From the NCBI RefSeq assembly GCF_051401765.1, contig NW_027480593.1, positions 620,001-684,000 of the forward strand: a DNA stretch of 64,000 nt, given 5' to 3'. Each line of letters begins with the position of its first letter. Positions within the stretch are counted from its first letter, which is position 1. The notes under the pieces were generated by a model. The model saw only the letters and a program-made list of their open reading frames with translations, was not told the origin of the DNA and made no database searches. A program made the translations under genes and the position numbers. The DNA comes from Calliopsis andreniformis. Taxonomy: Eukaryota; Arthropoda; Insecta; Hymenoptera; Andrenidae. This document shows, piece after piece, positions 1-11,520 of this stretch.

Positions 1-780
1 GATTGAGTATTGAGGACTGAAGGTTGAGGATTGAGGATTGAGGATTGAAGATTGAGGACTTAGTGTTGAGGGTTGAGTGATGGGAATTGATGTTTGTGGA
101 TTGAGATTTGAAGATTGAAGAATGGGGATTGAGTATTGAAAACTGTGAATTGAGGATATTCTATTGAGGATTGAGGATTGACAATTGATTGTTGAGGACT
201 GAGGGCTAAAGATTGAGGATTCAGGATTGAGGAATCGGGATTGAGGTTTAAGGACTGAGGATTGAGGGTTGAGGATTGAGGATTGACGCTTGAGGATTGA
301 GGGTTGAGGATGGAGGATTGAAAAGAGTGGACTGAGTGTTGAGGATTGAGTGTTGAGAATTGATGTTTGAGGATAGAGGTTTGAAGAATGCAGATTGAGT
401 ATTGAGTATTGAAAACTGTGAATTGAGGATATTCTATTGAGGATTCAGGGTTGACAACTGATTGTTGAGGACTGAGGGCTGAAGATTGAGGATTCAGGAT
501 TGAGGATTCAGAATTGAGGTTTGAGGACTGAGGATTGATGATTGAAGATTGAGTATCGAGGATTGAAGATTGAGGATTGAGGATTGAGGACTGAGGATTG
601 AGGATGAGGGCTGAGGGTTGAGTATTGAGGTTTGAGGACTGAGGACTGAGGATTGAGGATTGAGAATTGAGGACTGAGGATTGAGTGTTGAAGATTGAGG
701 ATTGGGTATTGAGTATTGAAGAATGAGGATAGAGGATTGAGGATTGAGGATTGAGGATTGAAGATTGAGGATTGAGGATT
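1..780 (+). repeat. Array segment with two class 1 landmarks (158, 431)
   Basis: Diverged heptamers carrying two class 1 landmarks only 273 bp apart. Both have ACTGTGAATTGAGG before ATATTCT. The segment is cut by the left window edge, so the first module is incomplete. The downstream flank contains GTTGAGG and ACTGAGG variants and a six-base ATGAGG unit near 603. I see no gene in it. Confidence 0.75.
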
Positions 781-1360
781 GAGGATTGACGATTGAGGAT
801 TAAGGATTGAGGATTGAGTGTTGAGGATTGAGGACAGGGACTGACGGTTGAGGATTGAGGTATGAGGGTTGAGGTTTGAGGTTTGAGGACTGAGGACTGA
901 GGATTGAGGATTGAGAATTGAGGATTGAGGATTGAGGATTGAGGATTGACGATTGAGGATTGGTAATTGAGGATTGAGCATTGAGGATTGAGGATTGAGG
1001 ATCCAGGATTGAGGGTTGAGGATTGAAGATTCAATATTGATGATTGAAGATTGAGGATTGAAGATTGAGTGTTGTGGATTGAGGACGAGGACTGAGGGTT
1101 GAGTATTGATGTTTGAGGTCTGAAGGTTGAGGATTGAGGATTGAGGATTGAGGATTGAAGATTGAGGATTGAAGATTGAGGATTGGGTATTGAGGATTGA
1201 AGAATGAGGACTGAGGATTTAGGATTGAGGATCGAGGATTGAAGATTGAGTATTGAGGATTGAATATTGAGGATTGAGGATTGAGGATTGAGGATTGAGA
1301 ATTGAGGATTCAGGATTGAGGATTGAGGATTGAAGATTGAGGATTGAGGATTGATGATTA
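780..1360 (+). repeat. P module, copy 1 of a 1,138-bp-offset duplication
   Basis: This segment matches 1918-2498 at a constant offset of 1,138 bases. Shared rare marks are GACGATTG at 788 and 1926, ACAGGGACTGACGG at 834 and 1972, ATCCAGG with CCAGG at 1003 and 2141, and ATCGAGG at 1231 and 2369. The same P marks recur at 6174 and 6343 and again at 20737 and 20906. Substitutions increase past about 1140, so the right half is older or less well homogenised. Confidence 0.8.
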
Positions 1361-2200
1361 AAGATTGAGTGTTGAGGATTGAAGACTGAGCACTGATGAT
1401 TGAGGATTGAGGATTGAGGATTGAGGATTGAGGATTGAGTATTGAAGGTTGAGGATTGATGATTGAGGATTGAGGATTGAGGATTGAGGATTGAGTATTG
1501 AGGACTGAGGATTGAAGATTGAGGATTGAGGATTGAGGATTAAAGAGTGAGTATTGAGGATTGAAGATTGAGAATTGAGGATTGAGGATTGAACATTGAG
1601 GACTGAGTGTTGAGGGTTGAGGGATGAGAATTGATGTTTGTGGATAGAGATTTGAAGATTGCAGATTGAGTATTGTGTATTGAAAACTGTGAATTGAAGA
1701 TATTCTATTGAGGATTGAGGATTGTCACCTGATTGTTGAGGACTGAGGGCTGATGATTGAGGATTCAGGATTGAGGATACAGAATTGAGGTTTGAGGACT
1801 GAGGATTGAGGATTGAGGATTGAAGATTGAGTATTGAGGATTGAAGATTGAGGATTGAGGATTGAGGACTGAGGATTGAGGATGAGGGCTGAGGGTTGAG
1901 GATTGAGTATTGAGGATTGAGGATTGACGATTGAGGATTGAGGATTGAGGATTGAGTGTTGAGGATTGAGGACAGGGACTGACGGTTGAGGATTGAGGTT
2001 TGAGGGTTGAGGTTTGAGGTTTGAGGACTGAGGACTGAGGATTGAGGATTGAGAATTGAGGATTGAGGATTGAGGATTGAGGATTGACGATTGAGGATTG
2101 GGAATTGAGTATTGAGCATTGAGGATTGAGGATTGAGGATCCAGGATTGAGGGTTGAGGATTGAAGATTCAATATTGATGATTGAAGATTGAGGATTGAA
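1358..2200 (+). repeat. P module with landmark 1702; near-identical distant copy at 20123
   Basis: This stretch holds the class 1 landmark at 1702, with the variant GAAGATATTC and GTCACCTG downstream. It reappears at 20123-20965 at a constant offset of 18,765 bases, with only a few differences visible over more than 800 bases. Several independent marks agree on that offset: the landmark (1702 and 20467), ACAGGG (1972 and 20737) and CCAGG (2141 and 20906). Its right part is also the second copy of the local 1,138-bp duplication. It is longer than most neighbouring modules without a second landmark. Confidence 0.85.
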
Positions 2201-2852
2201 GATTGAGTGTTGTGGATTGAGGACGAGGACTGAGGGTTGAGTATTGATGTTTGAGGTCTGAAGGTTGAGGATTGAGGATTGAGAATTGAGGATTGAGGAT
2301 TGGGGATTGAAGAGTGAGGATTGGGTATTGAGGATTGAAGGATGACGACTGCGGATCTAGGATTGAGGATCGAGGATTGAAGATTGAGTATTGAGGGTTG
2401 AAGATTCAGGATTGAGGATTGAGGATTGAGGACTGAGGATTGAGGATTCAGGATTGAGGATTGAGGATTGAAGATTGAGGATTGAGGATTGAGGATTGAG
2501 GATTGATGATTAAAGATTGAGTGTTGAGGTTTGAAGATTGAGGATTGATGATTGAGGATTGAGGATTTAGGATTGAGGATTGAGGATTGAGTATTGAAGG
2601 TTGAGGATTGATGATTGAAGATTGAGGATGAGGATTGAGGATTGAGTATTGACGACTGAGGATTGAAGATTGAGGATTGAGGATTAAGGATTAAAGATTG
2701 AGTATTGAGGATTGAAGATTGAGAATTGAGGATTGAGGATTGAACATTGAGGACTGAGTGTTGAGGGTTCAGTGATGAGAATTGATGTTTGTGGATAGAG
2801 GTTTGAAGATTGCGGATTCAGTATTGAGTATTGAAAACTGTGAATTGAGGAT

Positions 2853-5800
2853 ATTCTATTGAGGATTGAGGATTGTCAACTGATTGTTGAGGACTGAGGC
2901 CTGAAGATTGAGGATTCAGGATTGAGGATTCAGAATTGAGGTTTGAAGACCGAGGATTGAGGATTGAAGAATGATTATTGAGGATTGAGGGTTGAGAATT
3001 GAGGATTGAGGATTGAGGAATGTAGATTGTGGATTGGGTAATGAGGATTGAAGAATGAGGATTGAGGATTGAGGATTGAGGATTGAGGATTGAAGATTGA
3101 GTACTGAGGATTGAAGATTGAGGAATGAGGACTGAGGATTGAGTATTCAGTATTGAGGATTGAGGATTGAGGATTAAAGATTGAGTATTGAGGATTGAAG
3201 ATTGAGGATTGTGGATTGAAGATTGAGTATTGAGGATTGAAGATTTAGGATTGGGTATTGAGGATTGAGGATTGGGGATTGAGGATCTAGTATTGGAGAT
3301 TGATTATTTAGGATTGAAGATAGAGGGTTGAGGATTGAGGATTGAGGATTGAGAATTGAGAATTGAGGATGAGGACTGAGGTTTGAGGATTGAGGATTGA
3401 GGATTGAGGATTGAGGATTGAAGATACAGTATTGAGGATTGAAGATAGAGAATTGAGGATTGAGGATTGAACATTGAGGTCTGAGTGTTGAGGGTTGAGT
3501 GATGAGAATTGACGTTTGTGGATAGAGATTTGCAGATTCGAAGATTGCAGGTTGAGTATTGAGTATTGAAGACTGTGAATTGAGGATATTCTATTGAGGA
3601 TTGATGATTGGCAACTGATTGTTGAGGACTGAGGGCTGAAGATTTAGGATTCAGGAGTGAGGATTCAGAATTGAGGTTTGAGGACTGAGGATTGAGGATT
3701 GAAGATTGAGTATTGAGGATTGAGGATTGAGGATTGAGGATTGGGGATTGAGGATTGAGTATTGAAGGTTGAGTATTGAGGATTGAAGATTGAGGATTGA
3801 GGACTGAGGATTGAGGATTGAGTATTGAGGATTGAGGATTGAGGATTGAAGATTGAGTATTGAGGATTGAAGATTGAGTATTGTGGATTGAAGATTGAGT
3901 ATTGAGGATTGCAGATTGAGGATTGAGAATTGAGGATTGAGAATTGACGATGAGGGCTGAGGGTTGAGGATTGAGGTTTGAGGACTGAGGACTGAGGATT
4001 GAGGATTGAGAATGGGGATTGAGGATTGAAGATTTAGGATTGAAGACTGAGGATTGAATATTGATGATTGTAGATTGAGGATTGAGGATTGAAGATTGAG
4101 GATTGAGGATTGATGATTAAAGATTGAGTATTGAGGATTGAAGATTGAGGATTGATGATTGAGGATTGAGGATTGAGGATTGAGGATTGAGGATTGAGGA
4201 TTGAGTATTGAAGATTGAGGATTGATGATTGAGGATTGAGGATTGAGGATTGAGGATTGAGGATTGAGTATTGATGACTGAGGATTGAAGATTGAGGATT
4301 GAGGATTGAGGATTAAAGAATGAGTATTGCGGATTGAAGATTGAGAATTGAGGATTGAGGATTGAACATTAAGGCCTGAGTGTTGAGGGTTGAGTGATGA
4401 GAATTGATGTTTGTGGATAGAGATTTGAAGATTCCAGATTGAGTATTCTGTATTGAAAACTGTGAATTGAGGATATTCTATTGAGGATTGAGGATTGTCA
4501 CCTGATTGTTGAGGACTGAGGGCTGAAGATTGAGGATTCAGGATTGGGGATTCAGAATTGAGGTTTGAGGACTGAGGATTGAGGGCTGAGGATTGAAGAT
4601 TGAGTATTGAAGATTGAGGATTGAGGATTGAGGATTGAGGATTTAGGATTGAGGATGAGAGCTGTGCGTTGAGGATTGAGGTTTGAGGACTGAGGACTGA
4701 GGATTGACGATTGAGAATTGAGGATTGAGGATTGACTATTGAAGATTGAGGATTGGGTATTGAGGATTGTAGGATGAGGCTTGAGGATTGAGGATTGAGG
4801 ATTGAGGATTGAAGATTGAGTATAGAGGTTTGAAGACTGACGATTGAGGGTTGAGGATTGAGGATTGAGGAATGAGTATTGAGGATTGATGATTGAGTAT
4901 TGAGGATTGAAGATTGAGGATTGAGGATTGAGGATTGATTGAGGATTGAGGATTGAAGATTGAGGATTGGCGACTGAGTGTTGAGGGTTGAGTTATGAGA
5001 ATTGATGTGTGTGGATAGAGGTTTAAAGATTGCAGATTGAGTATTGAGTATTGAAAACTGTGAATTGATGATATTCTATTGAGGATTGTGAATTGACAAA
5101 TGATTGTTGAGGACTTAGGTCTGAAGATTGAGGATTCAGGATTGAGGAATCAGGATTGAGGTTTGAGGACTGAGGATTGAGGATTGAGTATTGAGGATTG
5201 AAGATTGAGTATTGAGGATTGAAGATTGAGGATTGTGAATTGAAGATTGAGTATTGAGGATTGAAGATTGAAGATTGAGGATTGAGGATTGAGAATTGAC
5301 GGTGAGGGCTGAGGGTTGAGGATTGAGGGTTGAGGACTGAGGACTGAGGATTGAGGATTGAGAATTGGGGATTGAGGATTGAGGATTGTGCATTGAAGAT
5401 TGAGGATTGAGGATTGGTGATTAAAGATTGAGTATTGAGGATTGAAGACTGAGGATTGATGATTGAGGATTGAGGATTGAGGATTAAGGATTGAGGATTG
5501 AGGATTGAGTATTGAAATTTGAGGATTGATGATTGAGGATTGAGGATTGAGGATTGAGGTTTGAGTATTGATGACTGAGGGTTGAAGATTGAGGATTGAG
5601 AATTGAGGATTAAAGATTGAGTATTGCGGATTGAAGATTGAGAATTGAGGATTGAGGATTGAACATTGAGGACTGAGTGTTGAGGGTTGAGTGATGAGAA
5701 TTGATGTTTGTGGCTAGAGATTTGAAGATTCCAGATTGAGTATTCCGTATTGAAAACTGTGAATTGAGGATATTCTATTGAGGATTGAGGATTGTCACCT

Positions 5801-7047
5801 GATTGTTGAGGACTCAGCGCTGAAGATTGAGGATTCAGGATTGGGGATTCAGAATTGAGGTTTGAGGACTGAGGATTGAGGACCGAGGAATGAAGATTGA
5901 GTATTGAGGATTGAATATTGAGGATTGAGGATTGAGGATTGAGGATTGAGGATTGAGGATGAGGGCTGAGGGTTCAGTATTGATGTTTGAGGTCTGGGGA
6001 TTGAGGATTGAGGATTGAGAATTGAGGATTGAGGATTGAAGATTGAGGATTGAGGATTGAGGACTGAGGATTGAGGATGAGGGCTGAGGGTTGAGGATTG
6101 AGTATTGAGTATTGAGGATTGAGGATTGACGATTGAGGATTGAGGATTGAGGATTGAGTGTTGAGGATTGAGGACAGGGACTGACGGTTGAGGATTGAGG
6201 TTTGAGGGTTGAGGTTTGAGGTTTGAGGACTGAGGACTGAGGATTGAGGATTGAGAATTGAGGATTGAGGATTGAGGATTGAGGATTGATGATTGAGGAT
6301 TGGGAATTGAGTATTGAGCATTGAGGATTGAGGATTGAGGATCCAGGATTGAGGGTTGAGGATTGAAGATTCAATATTGATGATTGAAGATTGAGGATTG
6401 AAGATTGAGTGTTGTGGATTGAGGACGAGGACTGAGGGTTGAGTATTGATGTTTGAGGTCTGAAGGTTGAGGATTGAGGATAGAGAATTGAGGATTGAGG
6501 ATTGGGGATTGAAGAGTGAGGATTGGGTATTGAGGATTGAAGGATGAGGACTGCGGATCTAGGATTGAGGATCGAGGATTGAAGATTGAGTATTGAGGGT
6601 TGAAGATTCAGGATTGAGGATTGAGGATTGAGGATTGAGGATTGAGGATTCAGGATTGAGGATTGAGGATTGAAGATTGAGGATTGAGGATTGAAAATTG
6701 ATGATTAAAGATTGAGTGTTGAGGTTTGAAGATTGAGGATTGATGATTGAGGATTGAGGATTTAGGATTTAGGATTGTGGATTGAGTATTGAAGGTTGAG
6801 GATTGATGATTGAAGATTGAGGATGAGGATTGAGGATTGAGTATTGACGACTGAGGATTGAAGATTGAGGATTGAGGATAAAGGATTAAAGATTGAGTAT
6901 TGAGGATTGAAGATTGAGAATTGAGGATTGAGGATTGAACATTGAGGACTGAGTGTTGAGGGTTCAGTGATAAGAATTGATGTTTGTGGATAGAGGTTTG
7001 AAGATTGCGGACTGAGTATTGAGTATTGAAAACTGTGAATTGAGGAT
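2853..7047 (+). repeat. Region A higher-order repeat unit A1 (4,195 bp)
   Basis: The unit runs from one D landmark (GTCAACTG and GAGGCCTG downstream) to the next. Landmark order is D 2853, E 3588 (GAAGACTGTG, then GGCAACTG), F 4475 (CTGTATTG), G 5073 (GATGATATTC, GACAAATG), H 5772 (CCGTATTG, GACTCAGCG). After H it carries a P-type stretch (marks at 6174 and 6343) in place of the I and second H-I modules of later units. That stretch matches 1.8-2.8 kb at offset 4,202. Spacings D-E 735, F-G 598 and G-H 699 are shared with other units. Confidence 0.85.
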
Positions 7048-9199
7048 ATTCTATTGAGGATTGAGGATTGTCAACTGATTGTTGAGGACTGAGGCCTGAA
7101 GATTGAGGATTCAGGATTGAGGATTCAGAATTGAGGTTTGAAGACCGAGGATTGAGGATTGAAGAATGATTATTGAGGATTGAGGGTTGAGAATTGAGGA
7201 TTGAGGATTGAGGAATGTAGATTGTGGATTGGGTAATGAGGATTGAAGAATGAGGATTGAGGATTGAGGATTGAGGATTGAGGATTGAGGATTGAGTATT
7301 GAGGATTGAAGATTGAGGATTGAGGACTGAGGATTGAGGATTCAGTATTGAGGATTGAGGATTGAGGATTAAAGATTGAGTATTGAGGATTGAAGATTGA
7401 GGATTGTGGATTGAAGATTGAGTATTGAGGATTCAAGATTTAGGATTGGGTATTGAGGATTGAGGATTGGGGATTGAGGATCTAGTATTGGAGATTGATT
7501 ATTTAGGATTGAAGATAGAGGGTTGAGGATTGAGGATTGAGGATTGAGAATTGAGAATTGAGGATGAGGACTGAGGTTTGAGGATTGAGGATTGAGGATT
7601 GAGGATTGAGGATTGAAGATACAGTATTGAGTATTGAAGACTGTGAATTGAGGGTATTCTATTGAGGATTGATGATTGGCAACTGATTGTTGAGGACTGA
7701 GGGCTGAAGATTTAGGATTCAGGATTGAGGATTCAGAATTGAGGTTTGAGGACTGAGGATTGAGGATTGAAGATTGAGTATTGAGGATTGAGGATTGAGG
7801 ATTGAGGATTGGGGATTGAGGATTGAGTATTGAAGGTTGAGTATTGAGGATTGAAGATTGAGGATTGAGGACTGAGGATTGAGGATTGAGTATTGAGGAT
7901 TGAGGATTGAGGATTGAAGATTGAGTATTGAGGATTGAAGATTGAGTATTGTGGATTGAAGATTGAGTATTGAGGATTGCAGATTGAGGATTGAGAATTG
8001 AGGATTGAGAATTGACGATGAGGGCTGAGGGTTGAGGATTGAGGTTTGAGGACTGAGGACTGAGGATTGAGGATTGAGAATGGGGATTGAGGACTGAAGA
8101 TTTAGGATTGAAGACTGAGGATTGGGTATTGAGGATTGAACATTGAGGATTGAGGATTGAGTGTCGAGGATTGAGGATTGAGGATTGAAGATTGAATATT
8201 GATGATTGTAGATTGAGGATTGAGGATTGAAGATTGAGGATTGAGGATTGATGATTAAAGATTGAGTATTGAGGATTGAAGATTGAGGATTGATGATTGA
8301 GGATTGAGGATTGAGGATTGAGGATTGAGGATTGAGGATTGAGTATTGAAGATTGAGGATTGATGATTGAGGATTGAGGATTGAGGATTGAGGATTGAGG
8401 ATTGATGATTGAGGATTGAGGATTGAGGATTGAGGATTGAGGATTGAGGATTGAGTATTGAGGATTGAGGATTGAGGATTGATTGAGGATTGAGGATTGA
8501 AGATTGAGGATTGGGGACTGAGTGTTGAGGGTTGAGTTATGAGAATTGATGTGTGTGGATAGAGGTTTAAAGATTGCAGATTGAGTATTGAGTATTGAAA
8601 ACTGTGAATTGATGATATTCTATTGAGGATTGTGAATTGACAAATGATTGTTGAGGACTTAGGTCTGAAGATTGAGGATTCAGGATTGAGGAATCAGGAT
8701 TGAGGTTTGAGGACTGAGGATTGAGGATTGAGGATTGAGGATTGAAGATTGAGTATTGAGGATTGAAGATTGAGGATTGTGGATTGAAGATTGAGTATTG
8801 AGGATTGAAGATTGAGGATTGAGGATTGAGGATTGAGAATTGACGGTGAGGGCTGAGGGTTGAGGATTGAGGGTTGAGGACTGAGGACTGAGGATTGAGG
8901 ATTGAGAATTGAGGATTGAGGATTGAGGATTGAGCATTGAAGATTGAGGATTGAGGATTGGTGATTAAAGATTGAGTATTGAGGATTGAAGATTGAGGAT
9001 TGATGATTGAGGATTGAGGATTGAGGATTAAGGATTGAGGATTGAGGATTGAGTATTGAAATTTGAGGATTGATGATTGAGGATTGAGGATTGAGGATTG
9101 AGGATTGAGTATTGATGACTGAGGATTGAAGATTGAGGATTGAGAATTGAGGATTAAAGATTGAGTATTGCGGATTGAAGATTGAGAATTGAGGATTGA

Positions 9200-10380
9200 G
9201 GATTGAACATTGAGGACTGAGTGTTGAGGGTTGAGTGATGAGAATTGATGAGAATTGATGAGAATTGATTTGAAGATTCCAGATTGAGTATTCCGTATTG
9301 AAAACTGTGAATTGAGGATATTCTATTGAGGATTGAGGATTGTCACCTGATTGTTGAGGACTCAGCGCTGAAGATTGAGGATTCAGGATTGGGGATTCAG
9401 AATTGAGGTTTGAGGACTGAGGATTGAGGACCGAGGAATGAAGATTGAGTATTGAGGATTGAATATTGAGGATTGAGGATTGAGGATTGAGGATTGAGGA
9501 TGAGGGCTGATGTTTGAGGTTTGAGGTTTGAGTATTGAATCCTGAGAATTCAGGATATTCTATTGAGTATTGAGAATTGAGGGTTGATGGTTGAGTATTG
9601 AGGATTGAGGATTCAGGATTGAGGATTGTGTATTGAGGATTGAGGATTGATGATTGAGGATTGAGGATTGATGATTGAGGATTGAGGATTGAGGATTGAG
9701 GACTGAAGATTGAGGATTGAGAATTGAGGACTGAGGATTGAGGATTGAGGATTGAAGATTGAGGATTGGGTATTGAAGACTGAACATTGAGGATTGAGGA
9801 TTGAGGATCGAGGATTGAGGATTGTGGATTGAAGATTGAATATTGATGATTGAAGATTGAGGATTGAGGATTGAGGGTTGTGGATTGAGGACGAGGACTG
9901 AGGGTTGAGTATTGATGTTTGAAGTCTGAGGGTTGAGGATTGAGGATTGAGAATTGGGGATTGAGGATTGAGGATTGAAGATTGAGGATTGGGTATCGAG
10001 GATTGAAGAATGAGGACTGAGGATTGAGGATTGAGGATTGAGGATTGAAGATTGAGTATTGAGGATTGAAGATTGAGGATTGAGGATTGAGGATTGAGGA
10101 TTGACGATTGAGGATTCAGGATTGAGGATTGAAGATTGAAGATTGAGGATTGAGGATTGATGATTAAAGATTGAGTATTGAGGATTGAAGATTGAGGATT
10201 GATGATTGAGGATTGAGGATTGAGGATTGAGGATTGAGGATTGAGGATTGGGTGTTGAAGATTGAGGATTGATGATTGAGGATTGAGGATTGAGGATTGA
10301 GGATTGAGTATTGAGGACTGAGGATTGAAGATTGAGGGTTGAGGATTGAGGATTAAAGATTGAGTATTGAGGATTGAAGA
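9200..10380 (+). repeat. H-I module pair, first copy in unit A2
   Basis: The class 1 landmark H at 9320 is followed 237 bases later by the class 2 landmark I at 9557. The pair is duplicated in tandem at about 10395-11330 (H 10515, I 10752, offset 1,195). Equivalent pairs in unit A3 are H 14096/I 14333 and H 15277/I 15514 (offset 1,181, which is 14 bases or two heptamers less). The class 2 landmark carries the inverted repeat TCCTGA-GAAT-TCAGGA at 9540-9555. Confidence 0.85.
9240..9269 (+). repeat. Triplicated 10-mer GAGAATTGAT
   Basis: Three direct copies of GAGAATTGAT replace the usual single copy followed by about 16 other bases (GTTTGTGG and onward). This breaks the seven-base register and lengthens the G-H interval by 4 bases. 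The same event is present at 14016-14045, exactly 4,776 bases downstream, and absent from the H modules at 5772, 10515, 15277 and 22793. Confidence 0.93.
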
Positions 10381-11520
10381 TTGAGAATTGAGGATTGAGG
10401 TTTGAACATTGAGGTCTGAGTGTTGAGGGTTGAGTGATGAGAATTGATGTTTGTGGCTAGAGATTTGAAGATTCCAGATTGAGTATTCCGTATTGAAAAC
10501 TGTGAATTGAGGATATTCTATTGAGGATTGAGGATTGTCACCTGATTGTTGAGGACTCAGCGCTGAAGATTGAGGATTCAGGATTGGGGATTCAGAATTG
10601 AGGTTTGAGGACTGAGGATTGAGGACCGAGGAATGAAGATTGAGTATTGAGGATTGAATATTGAGGATTGAGGATTGAGGATTGAGGATTGAGGATGAGG
10701 GCTGATGTTTGAGGTTTGAGGTTTGAGTATTGAATCCTGAGAATTCAGGATATTCTATTGAGTATTGAGAATTGAGGGTTGATGGTTGAGTATTGAGGAT
10801 TGAGGATTCAGGATTGAGGATTGTGTATTGAGGATTGAGGATTGATGATTGAGGATTGAGGATTGATGATTGAGGATTGAGGATTGAGGATTGAGGACTG
10901 AAGATTGAGGATTGAGAATTGAGGACTGAGGATTGAGGATTGAGGATTGAAGATTGAGGATTGGGTATTGAAGATTGAACATTGAGGATTGAGGATTGAG
11001 GATCGAGGATTGAGGATTGTGGATTGAAGATTGAATATTGATGATTGAAGATTGAGGATTGAGGATTGAGGGTTGTGGATTGAGGACGAGGACTGAGGGT
11101 TGAGTATTGATGTTTGAAGTCTGAGGGTTGAGGATTGAGGATTGAGAATTGGGGATTGAGGATTGAGGATTGAAGATTGAGGATTGGGTATCGAGGATTG
11201 AAGAATGAGGACTGAGGATTGAGGATTGAGGATTGAGGATTGAAGATTGAGTATTGAGGATTGAAGATTGAGGATTGAGGATTGAGGATTGAGGATAGAC
11301 GATTGAGGATTCAGGATTGAGGATTGAAGATTGAAGATTGAGGATTGAGGATTGATGATTAAGGATTGAGTATTGAGGATTGAAGATTGAGAATTGAGGA
11401 TTGAGGATTGAACATTGAGGACTGAGTGTTGAGGGTTCAGTGATGAGAATTGATGTTTGTGGATAGAGGTTTGAAGATTGCGGATTCAGTATTGAGTATT
11501 GAAAACTGTGAATTGAGGAT

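Larger units (their letters stand above)
7048..11520 (+). repeat. Region A higher-order repeat unit A2 (4,473 bp)
   Basis: Landmark order is D 7048, E 7656, G 8617, H 9320, I 9557, H 10515, I 10752. The F module is missing, and D-E is 608 instead of 735 because the E module has lost about 127 bases at the junction near 7625. H-I spacing is 237 in both H-I pairs, and the two pairs form a tandem duplication with a 1,195-bp offset. A 10-base triplication at 9240-9269 is shared with A3. G-H is 703 rather than 699, exactly as that insertion predicts. Confidence 0.87.

Noticed and set aside
9540..9555. Rho-independent terminator from the inverted repeat TCCTGA-GAAT-TCAGGA
   Set aside because: The stem is only six pairs with moderate GC and no T run follows. 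There is no gene to terminate.
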